NCBI RefSeq assembly: GCF_014697615.1
Contig: NZ_JACJSD010000001.1
Location: 372,001 to 436,000, forward strand
DNA length: 64,000 nucleotides
Direction of reading: 5' to 3'
From: Nostoc sp. FACHB-280
Lineage (GTDB): Bacteria > Cyanobacteriota > Cyanobacteriia > Cyanobacteriales > Nostocaceae
The position numbers and the translations under genes are program-made. The notes beneath the pieces are model-generated. The model did not search any database, had not been told where the DNA came from, and saw only the letters and a program-made list of their open reading frames with translations. Positions 8,171 to 17,847 of the stretch are shown here, piece after piece. The stretch's first letter is position 1, and each line of letters opens with the position of its first letter.

Positions 8171-10345
8171 CTAATAACTCTTGAAGGTGGTTTTATCGCC
8201 ATTGCCAACTATACCTAAGATATTCAACCGAGAAAGTTTTAAGTTTTCAATAGCACGATTAAGTACTGAAGACTGGGTTTTGCCAATTTTTACCACCATT
8301 AAAATCCCGTCTGTATTGGGTGCAAGCAAACTAACATCGGCAAGCCCCACCAAAGGAGGTACATCATAAATTACTAAGTCAAAAGAATTGTGAAACTCAC
8401 TCATCAATCGTTTCATTTTTTCTGAAGACAGTAGTTTTGTCGCATCTGGTGGTATTGGCCCAGAGGTAATGACAGATAATTGACTCAGCGTAGGTATTTC
8501 TTGAATAGCTTCTCCTACTGGTAAATTAGTCGAAATTAAATTACTCAACCCCCACATATTATTTAAATTTGATAAACTATGAATCGTTGGTCTACGAAGA
8601 TCCGCATCTACCAACAGTACTCTTTGACCCATTGCTGTAGCTATTTGAGCTAGATTAAAAGCAACTGTAGATTTCCCATCACCAGGCATCGATGAAGTAA
8701 TCACAATAGAACGAATTGGGTGATCAGAATTTAGAAGCTGAATATTGGTATAAAGCACCCTTAAAGCTTCTAAGAAATGTGTAGTGTAGTTACTACTTTC
8801 CTGAACTGTTCCAACGGTTAAATTAGGTATAAATTCAGAAAAGTATTTTGGTAAATTGAACACAGGGAGATTTCGTGGAAAAAAAGAGTTATCTTTCTCA
8901 GTCTGAATTTGCTTTTCAAAAGGTATATTACCTAACAAGGGTAATTTTACTTTTTCCTTTAAATCTTTAATACTATTGTAGGTGCTGTCTAACTTTTCTA
9001 GCAATAAAGCAACACCAACTCCAATGGCCAAACTTGCTGCCAATCCTGATAAAAGGTTTTTTTTCAAACTAGAAGAAGTAGCTGGAAATCCTGGCCTAAT
9101 AGGTGCTTGCACTAGCTCCCAGCTAAATTCTGTCTGGGATTTTTGAATTTGCAAATTTTCACGAGTAGATAAAAAACGATTAAGACTTTCAACAGCAACT
9201 TGTAATTTTCGCTGTAAATCTGTATATTGACGCGATAAAATAGGTAGTTGCTTGCGTTTTTGTTGTAATTCCTGTTCTCTTTTTGCTATAGCTAGATTCT
9301 GTGCTTCTAAAACTTTAATTCCAGTTACAATTTCAGCACGTTTAATATCCAAAAAACGCTTCGCCTCTTGGTTAATTAAAGGTAATAAACTATCTCGCTT
9401 TTCTTTCAATGATTGAAGTGTGGGATTATCGGGTTGGAAACGGGTCGCATCCGCAGCTACCTGAGCATCTAATTGATTTTTCTGGCTGATTAACTGTTGA
9501 TATAAAGCAGCACCAGTCAGTGCGGCTTTAGCACCATCTGGCTGTTGCAGCAGAGCTAAATTAGCACGAGCTTGCGCTAACTGAAAATTAATTGTTTGTT
9601 TTTGTGCAGTTAAGTTTGCTGTTTCAGAATCTAGTGATTTTGTTTCAGTTTCTGGGTCGTTTAAATTGTATATTTGTTTGAGAGTCTGCAATTGTTGTTG
9701 TAACTGATCAACACGATTTTGGGAAATTTTAAGTTGTGCTTCAACAAACTGAAGTCCTTGCCCTAATTTAGTTTGTCGTTTTTCTTTACTATATTCTAAG
9801 TAAGATTGAGCAGTTTTATCTAAAACCAGCTTCACTTTATCGGGATCGTTATCTCGATAACTTACTTGTATAATTTTTGTCTTGCCTAACTGAAAAACAT
9901 TTAAAGATTGAGCTAGAAAATCATAAGTTATATCTGGATAAGTAATTTGTACACGTTTAACAACATCACCTAAAATTACTGGACTTTTAAGAATCTGAAT
10001 TTGGCTATCATAATCCAGAGTAGATTGATTAGAATTAGCATTAGTATCTTTGATTACATCAACACTTTTGCTATCATCACTAACTGGTTCTACGAGAATC
10101 TGAAAGTTAGCTTCATATTCTGGCTTGGCTGGATTAAGCGTTAAACCAGTAGCAATAACGACCATTGCAACAGTAGCAACTCCAGAAATAATTAGCCATC
10201 TTCGCTGCAAAATATCCAAAATTTCTTGAAGGTTCCATCCACCCTCTGATTCTTCATTCCACGGCAGAGATTGGTTCGAGGAAAATAGATGTTCAGGATT
10301 GCTATTATGTCCTGAGTTAGAGTATTGAGAGCGATAATTATCCAT
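8171..10345 (-). CDS. Wzc-like polysaccharide co-polymerase / tyrosine autokinase
   Basis: The frame opens at a TTG (10369), but the ATG at 10345 is the likelier start and gives 724 residues. A cytoplasmic N-terminus and membrane segment (about 49-69) lead into a Wzz chain-length domain. A long periplasmic coiled coil (about 190-400) and a second membrane segment (about 430-450) follow. The C-terminal BY-kinase domain has Walker A SSMPGDGKST, Walker A' LLVDADLRRP and Walker B DLVIYDVPP. Such proteins set chain length and energise export of surface polysaccharide. Oddly, the C-terminus ends TTFKSY, with one tyrosine instead of the usual phosphorylated cluster. It is divergent from the glycosyltransferase at 11588 and probably belongs to this locus. 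Confidence 0.92.
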   Translation of the reverse strand: MDNYRSQYSNSGHNSNPEHLFSSNQSLPWNEESEGGWNLQEILDILQRRWLIISGVATVAMVVIATGLTLNPAKPEYEANFQILVEPVSDDSKSVDVIKDTNANSNQSTLDYDSQIQILKSPVILGDVVKRVQITYPDITYDFLAQSLNVFQLGKTKIIQVSYRDNDPDKVKLVLDKTAQSYLEYSKEKRQTKLGQGLQFVEAQLKISQNRVDQLQQQLQTLKQIYNLNDPETETKSLDSETANLTAQKQTINFQLAQARANLALLQQPDGAKAALTGAALYQQLISQKNQLDAQVAADATRFQPDNPTLQSLKEKRDSLLPLINQEAKRFLDIKRAEIVTGIKVLEAQNLAIAKREQELQQKRKQLPILSRQYTDLQRKLQVAVESLNRFLSTRENLQIQKSQTEFSWELVQAPIRPGFPATSSSLKKNLLSGLAASLAIGVGVALLLEKLDSTYNSIKDLKEKVKLPLLGNIPFEKQIQTEKDNSFFPRNLPVFNLPKYFSEFIPNLTVGTVQESSNYTTHFLEALRVLYTNIQLLNSDHPIRSIVITSSMPGDGKSTVAFNLAQIATAMGQRVLLVDADLRRPTIHSLSNLNNMWGLSNLISTNLPVGEAIQEIPTLSQLSVITSGPIPPDATKLLSSEKMKRLMSEFHNSFDLVIYDVPPLVGLADVSLLAPNTDGILMVVKIGKTQSSVLNRAIENLKLSRLNILGIVGNGDKTTFKSY

Positions 10346-11587
10346 TATTTGCAAATACTTAGGAATCAATTAAATAAGACTTGTAATATTTATAACGTTT
10401 TTGTTAGATGCTGTTTGGGTAGTAATATCTATGAAGATATGTAAAATTCTAATAAAAGTGGTTTAGTTATATATAATTTTATGTACTAATCATTATTAAT
10501 GATAATAAATCCAAACTACATACAAATTAATTAAGTTTTAGAATATTTATATTTCTTTTATTGTAAAAATAATAATTATTTTCTAATAAAGATTCAGTAA
10601 TTAAAGCCAAGTCTATGGATTTTTAAAATACATACCCACAGTAAATTACTATACACTTTGATTAAAACTAGTCCTTGATTTCTCTACATACACATATTGT
10701 AATCAATAACTTTCGGATTATTAAGAATGCTAGGAAAGCAAGCTAAGTGACAAAATGTAATACATATCTGGACTATGAACTATACTAATGACTAATGCTA
10801 AGTTATAATATCTCAAAATAATTATCAACTTTAAGGAACTACTTGATTGTTCAATAGTCATAATTATTTCAGCATTATACTGTCAATAAGTAGCTTAACA
10901 AGACCAAATCAACCAATTTAGTTCTAGTTAGTAATGTGAAGGCTTCAGTTCAAGACACATAAGAGCTAGTACGGAAACAACAATCGATATATATGAAGAT
11001 ATTGTATAAAAAATCTTAGGCAAGATAAATTTTTGATGAAGCTTATGAGTATCCTTTAAAACATGATATCTTACTGTTTAAGATTATAAGTGTGATTCTC
11101 AACAATATTGTATGAACTGCATAAAATCACTAGCAAGTAAATAACCCGAAAAACACAATGTAAAATTCTACATACAACATAAAAAATTAGATACAAAGTT
11201 CAGTTAGGCTTTCTAGTACCTAAACAAAGACTAACAAATTTTATTTATGTAGGTATTTAATCCGCGCAAATTAGCAACTAACCAAAAAAGTTTTATTTAA
11301 AAATAAAACTCACTATATATCTTGTGTTCCCCCCTGCTTTGTAATATTTATTATACATATAAAATACACTTACATGTATTTAGTCAAGGTCTTTTAGCAC
11401 TCCAATCACGATCAGTAAGCTTGTGAAAATGCTAATAAAGTTTGTCACTTTTATGCCAGACTTTAATCTGACTAAAAATAAGTAAAGGAAAGTAAATATT
11501 AGACTGTACATATTAATGACTTAAGAGCTTTAGTGGTTCAGTTATATTTCCCTAGAAATCTCTAAATTCTTAAGTAGGATACTGCCG
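10346..11587. other. 1.24-kb AT-rich divergent intergenic region
   Basis: No frame longer than about 60 codons and no recognisable RNA gene. It separates the divergent kinase and first glycosyltransferase genes, so both promoters and any shared operator should lie here. I looked for GTA-N8-TAC NtcA boxes and found only near misses, such as GTAAAGGAAAGTAA near 11481. An imperfect palindrome atcattattaatgat sits near 10489-10505. No function is assigned. Confidence 0.6.
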
Positions 11588-12943
11588 ATGCGACTCAATG
11601 AATGGATGAACCAAAAGTTTTCACAATCCATTTCTACTCGGTTAGAAGAAACCAGTGAGAATTGCCTAAAAATTCAACAATCTCTTAAATTATCTGTAGT
11701 TACCCAATATTTTCCCCCAGACTATGCTGCTACGGGACAGTTAATAGAGGAATTAGTAAAACAGTTAGGGCAGCAAGGGGTAGATGTAGAAGTTTTTACT
11801 AGTCAACCTGGATATGCCTTTAACTCAATAGCAGCGCCATCTGTAGAAAAACTAGACCGTCTTAGAGTTCAGCGATCTCGGACAGCTCAACTTTGGCCAG
11901 GAAGAATTCGTGGCAAAGCTGTTAATGGAGTATTGTATACTTTACGCGCTTTTTTGTATATGTTGAGAGCTTGGCAACGTAACAATGTGATGTTGGTGAC
12001 AACAGCACCACCGTTTTTGCCATTGCTGGGATATTTGGGTTATTTATTATTTAAACTTCCCTATGTCTGCATCATATATGATCTTTACCCTGATATTGCG
12101 ATCGCTCTGGGTGTAGTTTCAAAAAGCCATTGGTTAGTTAAGATTTGGCGTGCTATTAACCAAAAAGTTTGGTTAAATGCCAAAGGGATTATAGTTTTAA
12201 GTCCTGCCATGAAACAACGTGTGTTAGCTCATTGTCCAGAGATCAGCGATAAGATTTCGGTCATTCATAGTTGGGCTAACCCAGATTTAATTACTCCAAT
12301 TGCTAAACAAGAAAACTGGTTTGCATGGAAGCATAACCTTGTGCAGAAGTTTACAGTTCTCTACTCAGGCAATATGGGACGCTGCCATGATATTGAAACT
12401 ATGTTAGCAGCAGCCAAAGAACTACAAGATGAACCAATTCAGTTTGTATGTATTGGTGGTGGTGCAAAGCGAGAAGAACTAATTAAGGAAGTAAACCGCT
12501 TAGGATTAAGAAACTTTACATTTCTGCCATATCAAGATAAGCAGGTACTCCCTTTCTCTTTAACAGCCTGTGACTTGTCCTTTGTAAGTGTAGACGAAAC
12601 AACAGAAGGTTTAGTTGTTCCGAGTAAACTTTACTCGGCTTTAGCTGCGGGAAGACCCATAGCAGTTATTTGTTCACCGTACTCTTATCTGAGACAGTTA
12701 ATTGCAGAAGCTAATTGTGGCGGAACTTTTGACAATGGAGATGGTCACGGACTAGCTCAATTTATTCGTTTACTTAGCCGTGACCCACAATTAGGCGAAA
12801 GAATGGGAAAGTCTGGTCGACAATACTTGCGATCGCACTTTACACCAAAGTTAATCTCTCAACAGTATTTTGAAGTTTTACAACAAGCAATTGCTTCTGA
12901 TTCGAGACTTCCACTATCTCAGGTACAGACCCAGACAAAATAG
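11588..12943 (+). CDS. WcaI-type GT4 glycosyltransferase
   Basis: 451 codons from ATG. After a ~33-residue lead, the GT-B fold starts with LSVVTQYFPPDYAATGQLIEELV, the typical opening of WcaI-like colanic-acid glycosyltransferases. The C-terminal nucleotide-sugar site has FTVLYSGNMGRCHDIETML, FVCIGGGAKREEL and a VVPSKLYSALAAGRPI acidic-poor variant of the GT4 E-x7-E region. It would transfer a sugar from a nucleotide donor to a lipid-linked intermediate at the cytoplasmic face. It is the first plus-strand gene of the locus, separated by 550 bases from the next. Confidence 0.88.
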   Translation: MRLNEWMNQKFSQSISTRLEETSENCLKIQQSLKLSVVTQYFPPDYAATGQLIEELVKQLGQQGVDVEVFTSQPGYAFNSIAAPSVEKLDRLRVQRSRTAQLWPGRIRGKAVNGVLYTLRAFLYMLRAWQRNNVMLVTTAPPFLPLLGYLGYLLFKLPYVCIIYDLYPDIAIALGVVSKSHWLVKIWRAINQKVWLNAKGIIVLSPAMKQRVLAHCPEISDKISVIHSWANPDLITPIAKQENWFAWKHNLVQKFTVLYSGNMGRCHDIETMLAAAKELQDEPIQFVCIGGGAKREELIKEVNRLGLRNFTFLPYQDKQVLPFSLTACDLSFVSVDETTEGLVVPSKLYSALAAGRPIAVICSPYSYLRQLIAEANCGGTFDNGDGHGLAQFIRLLSRDPQLGERMGKSGRQYLRSHFTPKLISQQYFEVLQQAIASDSRLPLSQVQTQTK

Positions 12944-13494
12944 AAATTTTAATTCATTAGTTAATTTAGTGAAAATTTAAACAGGGAAAAACCAACTTTT
13001 TGTTCCTCTTACTGTTGATAACGAATTCACTAATTTAAAACCTAATATTTATTATTGATTGTTTAGTTTAGGAGGTAAATAATATTTATCTTTATAAAGA
13101 GAGCAAGCTATTAATAAAAAACTAGAGATCCAATCATTAGTTCCTTTTAAATGGGTTAGGATAGTGTTGACCGTTGAAAGAAGTAAAACTAATATTTTTT
13201 TACTACAGCGCAACACTTCCATCCATGAAGTTTGTAAGTTCAATAAAAATTGAAAACCAAGCTTAATTTGATAAAAAAACAAAGTTTCAAAATATGTTAT
13301 AGTGGTGTGCAAAGGGAAAAATATTTAATTAGTTTCTCAAGGTGTATCAATAGTATGATGAAGATAAAATGCCGAAAAATGCTTGTTAAATAATATTTAA
13401 AACCGAACTAATAGACTTAATTAATAGAGTAAAAGATTCCGATAATTAATATAGTCTAAATCAAATTATTAGTCAGATGTCAAATATTTAGGAG
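12944..13494. other. 550-base gap within the polysaccharide locus
   Basis: An 86-codon minus-strand frame (13052-13312, TTG start) has no ribosome-binding site and a low-complexity hydrophobic translation, so I do not accept it as a gene. The rest is AT-rich. Promoters for the 13495 gene and the export genes behind it are expected near the right end (tttaggag at 13487-13494). Confidence 0.5.
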
Positions 13495-14013
13495 ATGGGC
13501 TTTGATGGTCACTTTGATCTCAGTCCCTCCACTGAAACCTTCCTTGTTTATCTATTTTGTAGTGTATTAGTGTGGGAGGCCGAATTGCAGAGAAGGTGTG
13601 ACCGAAATCGGAAGCGATCAAAAAGAAGGGCAATCTACTGTCCAATTCATAGCTGCTATATAGATAGTTCCAGTCAAAAATATCAGATTTTTGCTGATAA
13701 ACCAGGTCAACTGCAACAAAGAGGTATCAGTCGACGCAATGCGTTAATGCTAGTAGCAAGCCAAACAGCAGTTCTCATAGAAGGAGAATGGTTAGAGGCA
13801 TTTTGGTGTGAACAGTGCCAACAGACAAAATGGTATCACGTACAAAAATCTAGCGATCGCACATATAAACTTTCACTAGCTCCACAAGAACTTTGGCAGC
13901 AAGTGACAGGGGTGATTCATCCATCTGGGAATCCCTCTGTAGGAGAGTTTACTCGTAGGCAGTCAAGACTGCTTAGTTATCAAGGTATGAAAGATTTCCA
14001 ATTTGTAAGTTAA
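13495..14013 (+). CDS. Hypothetical protein with possible zinc-ribbon cysteines
   Basis: 172 codons from an ATG that directly follows an aggag ribosome-binding site. No family recognised. Cysteines and histidines occur in two clusters (YCPIHSCYID near 50-59 and FWCEQCQQTKWYHVQ near 103-117), which could form a zinc ribbon. The remainder is basic and polar with no signal peptide. It lies 28 bases before wzm and is probably cotranscribed, so a role in regulating or assembling the exporter is possible but unproven. Confidence 0.7.
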   Translation: MGFDGHFDLSPSTETFLVYLFCSVLVWEAELQRRCDRNRKRSKRRAIYCPIHSCYIDSSSQKYQIFADKPGQLQQRGISRRNALMLVASQTAVLIEGEWLEAFWCEQCQQTKWYHVQKSSDRTYKLSLAPQELWQQVTGVIHPSGNPSVGEFTRRQSRLLSYQGMKDFQFVS

Positions 14014-14041
14014 ATAGACATAAAAACTTTAAATAAATACT

Positions 14042-14881
14042 ATGAGTGGTCAAGATATAGCTTCCACACCAGAGCTAGTACTAGAAGCTGGAAAAGTTGA
14101 GCGTCAGTACTGGCAGGATTTGTGGCGCTATCGAGAATTATTATATTTTCTTGCTTGGCGTGACATCTTGGTGCGTTACAAGCAAACTGTGGTTGGTTTA
14201 GCATGGGCGCTAATCCGACCATTTTTGACGATGGTTGTATTTACTGTAGTCTTTGGGAATTTAGCCAAATTACCTTCATCCGCACCTTATCCAATCCTGG
14301 TATTTGCGGCAATGTTACCTTGGCAGTTTTTTGCCAATGCTCTGAGTGACTGTAGCAACAGCCTTATCGGTAATGCCAACTTGATATCTAAAGTCTACTT
14401 TCCTCGTTTAATTGTGCCGCTGAGTTCAGTAATTGTTAGCTTTGTAGATTTTATGATTTCTGGCACAATTCTACTGGCACTTATGGCTTGGTATAATTTT
14501 GTTCCTGATTGGCGGATTCTGACATTACCCTTATTTATTTGTATTGCCTTTGCTGCTGCCACTGGGGTAGGGCTATGGTTTGCTGCATTAAATGTAGAAT
14601 ATCGTGACTTTCGCTACATCGTGCCATTTATTGTCCAGTTTGGTTTGTACATCTCACCAGTTGGGTTTAGTAGCAACCTCGTACCAGAACAGTGGCGATT
14701 GCTGTATTCATTGAATCCGATGGTAGGAGTAATTGATGGATTTCGCTGGGCTATTTTAGGTGGTGATTCCAAAATTTACTGGCCAGGATTTTCCTTATCT
14801 CTAATCTTAGTGGGACTTTTATTACTAAGTGGCATCTGGTATTTCCGCAAAGTCGAACGGACATTTGCTGACGTAATTTAA
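14042..14881 (+). CDS. wzm: ABC-2 type polysaccharide export permease
   Basis: 279 codons. It shows the Wzm/KpsM/TagG pattern: a polar amphipathic N-terminus ending in DILVRYKQTVVGLAWALIRP, then six hydrophobic segments between about 60 and 275 and a short cytoplasmic tail (RKVERTFADVI). It pairs with the ATPase encoded 10 bases downstream to move lipid-linked glycan across the inner membrane. The close spacing and matched partner leave little doubt about the role. The glycan itself is not known. Confidence 0.95.
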   Translation: MSGQDIASTPELVLEAGKVERQYWQDLWRYRELLYFLAWRDILVRYKQTVVGLAWALIRPFLTMVVFTVVFGNLAKLPSSAPYPILVFAAMLPWQFFANALSDCSNSLIGNANLISKVYFPRLIVPLSSVIVSFVDFMISGTILLALMAWYNFVPDWRILTLPLFICIAFAAATGVGLWFAALNVEYRDFRYIVPFIVQFGLYISPVGFSSNLVPEQWRLLYSLNPMVGVIDGFRWAILGGDSKIYWPGFSLSLILVGLLLLSGIWYFRKVERTFADVI

Positions 14882-14891
14882 ATGGTAATCA

Positions 14892-16196
14892 ATGGGAATA
14901 AAGCAGATGTCAGACAATGTAATTCGCGTTGAAAATCTTGGAAAAAAATATATTATTAGTCATCAACAGGAGAGTGCTGGCCGCTATCGCTACAAATCTC
15001 TCCGTGATGTGATTGCTAATAAAGCGAAATCTTTAACTCACAATTTCATCAAACCTGCTGAGAAAAAAATATCGAATCCACATATTGAAGAATTTTGGGC
15101 ATTAAATGATGTTTCCTTCGAGATTAAACAAGGTGAAGCAATTGGTGTAATTGGACGCAATGGTGCAGGTAAATCAACGCTCCTGAAAATTCTGAGCCGG
15201 ATTACTGAACCAACTAAAGGGCGTATCACCATCCAAGGCAGGGTGGCAAGTTTATTAGAAGTTGGTACAGGATTTCACCCAGAACTTACAGGTAGAGAAA
15301 ACATCTATCTCAATGGTTCTGTGCTGGGGATGAGTAAAGTTGAAATTAAGCAGAAATTTGATGAAATAGTTGCCTTTGCCGAAGTAGAAAAGTTTTTAGA
15401 CACCCCAGTCAAGCGATATTCTTCTGGAATGTATGTACGCCTAGCTTTTTCTGTGGCAGCTCATCTAGAACCCGAAATTTTAATTGTTGATGAAGTTCTA
15501 GCTGTCGGTGATTCCTCATTTCAGAAGAAGTGCTTGGGGAAAATGGATGATGTTGCAACCAAGGAAGGGCGGACAGTTTTATTTGTTAGCCATAGTATGA
15601 CAGCGATCGCCCAGCTTACCAAACGCTGTATCTTACTTTCTAAAGGTAATATTCAGTTTGATGGTAATACTAATAAAGCTGTACAGCTGTATTTAGTTGG
15701 ACAGAAAGATGATTCCATACCACCCGCATACTATCAAGCACCTGTAAATAAAACTGGTAATTACATCGCTTGGGCGCGAGTGCATACATCGGAAGCAGAG
15801 GGAATTCACTGTTGGGGCGAACCAATAACCGTTGAGTTTGCATTACACATCACTCAACCCCATGAGAGTCTGCGCTTTGCTTTTCAGATAGTCAATTCTT
15901 TACAGCAACCAATTTGCATTTTTTGGTTTTTTGAATCAAATGCTCCTTTTTGTCAAAAAACTGGAACATTTATTCTCCGCTGTGAAATTCCGAAATCAAG
16001 ACTTTATATGGGTTCATACACTTTAACAACATGGTTGTCCGAAAGGCGTAGCGAGACTTTACAGGAAAATCTCCGAGAAATTTGCCCATTTGAAGTCACT
16101 ATGCACAAATTCGAGCGTCCAGACTATGAATGGCAGTCTGATGAGTGTATTTATTTAGAAGATGCCGTTTGGCAATCTGTGGAACAAATCTCATAA
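14892..16196 (+). CDS. wzt: ABC transporter ATPase with carbohydrate-binding C-terminus (Wzt)
   Basis: 434 codons from ATG 14892; an internal ATG at 14907 (MSDNVIRVENLGKKY) may be the true start. Walker A GRNGAGKST (88-96), signature YSSGM (176-180), Walker B ILIVDE (196-201) and VLFVSHSM complete the nucleotide-binding domain. Residues ~275-425 form a beta-rich Wzt-C domain, which in O9a-type systems recognises the finished chain terminus before export. The stretch encoding LSERRSETLQ (near 16040) reads like a Nostoc interspersed repeat (ggcgtagcgagac) inside the gene. Confidence 0.94.
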   Translation: MGIKQMSDNVIRVENLGKKYIISHQQESAGRYRYKSLRDVIANKAKSLTHNFIKPAEKKISNPHIEEFWALNDVSFEIKQGEAIGVIGRNGAGKSTLLKILSRITEPTKGRITIQGRVASLLEVGTGFHPELTGRENIYLNGSVLGMSKVEIKQKFDEIVAFAEVEKFLDTPVKRYSSGMYVRLAFSVAAHLEPEILIVDEVLAVGDSSFQKKCLGKMDDVATKEGRTVLFVSHSMTAIAQLTKRCILLSKGNIQFDGNTNKAVQLYLVGQKDDSIPPAYYQAPVNKTGNYIAWARVHTSEAEGIHCWGEPITVEFALHITQPHESLRFAFQIVNSLQQPICIFWFFESNAPFCQKTGTFILRCEIPKSRLYMGSYTLTTWLSERRSETLQENLREICPFEVTMHKFERPDYEWQSDECIYLEDAVWQSVEQIS

Positions 16197-16215
16197 CAGC
16201 AAAAGGTAGAGTAAA

Positions 16216-16728
16216 GTGCCAATCAACGATGATGTCAAATTAGGTAAAAACGTCAAAATATTTCACACCAATCTGGTAAATCTTTACGGTTGTGAAATTG
16301 GTGACGAAACCAAAATAGGAGCATTTGTAGAAATTCAAAAAGATGTGATGATTGGTAGCCGATGTAAGATTTCATCACATAGCTTTTTGTGTGAAGGCGT
16401 TGTCTTAGAAAACGAAGTTTTTATTGGTCATGGAGTTATGTTTACCAATGACATTTATCCCCGTGCCACTAATGAAGATGGCAGTTTGAAAACAGGAGAT
16501 GATTGGTGTGTTGTTAAGACATTAGTTAAACAATGTGCATCTATTGGCAGTAACGCCACCATCTTACCAGGCGTAACCATTGGTAAAAAAGCCATTGTTG
16601 GTGCGGGAGCAGTGGTAAATCATGATGTTCCTGATTATGCAATTGTAGTTGGAGTCCCAGCTAAAGTAATAGGTGATGTTCGCGATCGCTGTCAACAGTT
16701 GGAAGTCTCGGCCAACAATATCAGTTAA
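16216..16728 (+). CDS. Hexapeptide-repeat N-acetyltransferase, WlbB/WbpD-like
   Basis: 170 codons from GTG, with aaaggtagag upstream. Left-handed beta-helix hexapeptides run through most of the protein, with the active-site-type loop VFIGHGVMFTNDIYPRA (~75-91) and the typical end ATILPGVTIGKKAIVGAGAV ... [11 protein letters not shown]. In the WbpD/WlbB family this enzyme acetylates the 3-amino group of UDP-2-acetamido-3-amino-glucuronate. The next two genes encode the matching oxidoreductase and aminotransferase, which supports that pathway type. A dTDP-3-amino-sugar acetyltransferase (FdtC/QdtC) is the main alternative. Confidence 0.88.
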   Translation: MPINDDVKLGKNVKIFHTNLVNLYGCEIGDETKIGAFVEIQKDVMIGSRCKISSHSFLCEGVVLENEVFIGHGVMFTNDIYPRATNEDGSLKTGDDWCVVKTLVKQCASIGSNATILPGVTIGKKAIVGAGAVVNHDVPDYAIVVGVPAKVIGDVRDRCQQLEVSANNIS

Positions 16729-16809
16729 GCATAAACGTAGTGATTGAATTAAATTCACATACAAATTTTCAGATAGATTTTACTTTCTTTTGATTATTTA
16801 GTAAAAATA

Positions 16810-17847
16810 ATGGGAAACAACGTAAATATCGGTGTTATTGGCTATGGTTACTGGGGGCCTAACCTAGTACGAAATTTTGCAGAGATTCCAGGAGGGCAGG
16901 TTACTAGTGTAAGTGACTTCAAGCCAGAACTCTTAGCAAAAGCCCAAACTCGCTATCCAACCTTAAAGGTAACTACAGATAGTCAAGATTTATTGAAAGA
17001 CCCCAAAATTGATGCGATCGCGATCGCCACACCAGTTTCTACCCATTTTGAATTGGCATTAGCAGCATTGCAAGCAGGCAAACATGTGCTGGTAGAAAAA
17101 CCGATGACTACAACTTCAGAACAGGCGATGCGGCTAATTGATGAAGCTCAAAAACGCAACCTAGTACTGATGGTAGATCACACCTTTGTTTACACAGGTG
17201 CCGTGCGGAAAATGCACGATTTGATTGCAGGCAATCAGTTAGGGGACATTTACTATTATGATTCTGTGCGCGTCAATCTGGGACTTTTTCAGCATGATGT
17301 CAACGTTATTTGGGATTTAGCTGTTCATGATCTCTCCATCATGAACTATGTATTGCCATCACAACCTTACGCAGTATCGGCTACAGGCGTGAGTCATGTA
17401 CCTGGAGAACCAGAAAATATTGCTTACCTCACCTTATTCTTTGAAAATAACTTGATTGCCCATATCAACGTCAATTGGTTAGCGCCAGTCAAAGTACGGC
17501 GCACCCTGATCGGTGGTAGTCAAAGAATGATTGTTTATGATGACTTAGAACCCAGTGAAAAAGTCAAAATTTATGACAAGGGTATTACAGTCAATGGTAA
17601 TTCTGAAAGCCTTTACCAAATGCTGATTGGTTATCGCACAGGGGATATGTGGTCGCCGAAGTTGGATGTTACCGAAGCTTTGCGGACTGAAGGCTTACAC
17701 TTCATCGATTGTATTACCAAAGGCGATCGCCCACTAACCGATGGCAAAGCTGGGCTGCAAATCGTCAGAATTCTAGAAGCTGCAACTCAGTCTCTGAGAC
17801 AACAAGGCCGACTCATCGAATTAAACAAAATAGAGGTAGCAGCATGA
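16810..17847 (+). CDS. Gfo/Idh/MocA-family sugar oxidoreductase, WlbA-like
   Basis: 345 codons. The N-terminal Rossmann fold has GVIGYGYWGPNLVRNF, and the family EKP motif is at 96-98 (VLVEKPMTTT). A C-terminal mixed-sheet domain contains DLAVHDLSIMNYVL. WlbA/WbpB enzymes oxidise C3 of UDP-GlcNAcA using NAD(H) so that the aminotransferase can add an amine. The last codon overlaps the next gene by four bases (ATGA), showing translational coupling to that aminotransferase. Confidence 0.92.
   Translation: MGNNVNIGVIGYGYWGPNLVRNFAEIPGGQVTSVSDFKPELLAKAQTRYPTLKVTTDSQDLLKDPKIDAIAIATPVSTHFELALAALQAGKHVLVEKPMTTTSEQAMRLIDEAQKRNLVLMVDHTFVYTGAVRKMHDLIAGNQLGDIYYYDSVRVNLGLFQHDVNVIWDLAVHDLSIMNYVLPSQPYAVSATGVSHVPGEPENIAYLTLFFENNLIAHINVNWLAPVKVRRTLIGGSQRMIVYDDLEPSEKVKIYDKGITVNGNSESLYQMLIGYRTGDMWSPKLDVTEALRTEGLHFIDCITKGDRPLTDGKAGLQIVRILEAATQSLRQQGRLIELNKIEVAA

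Noticed and set aside
10380-11587. NtcA box or Fur box in the 1.24-kb gap
   Set aside because: Candidates such as GTAAAGGAAAGTAA and atcattattaatgat deviate from the consensus, and such AT-rich matches are expected by chance.
13052-13312. 86-codon minus-strand frame inside the polysaccharide locus
   Set aside because: TTG start, no ribosome-binding site, low-complexity hydrophobic translation with no motif, and opposite to all neighbours.
17709-17843. 46-residue N-terminal extension of the WlbE-like aminotransferase
   Set aside because: The extension translates the preceding oxidoreductase gene in another frame. The ATGA overlap at 17844 gives the usual family N-terminus.
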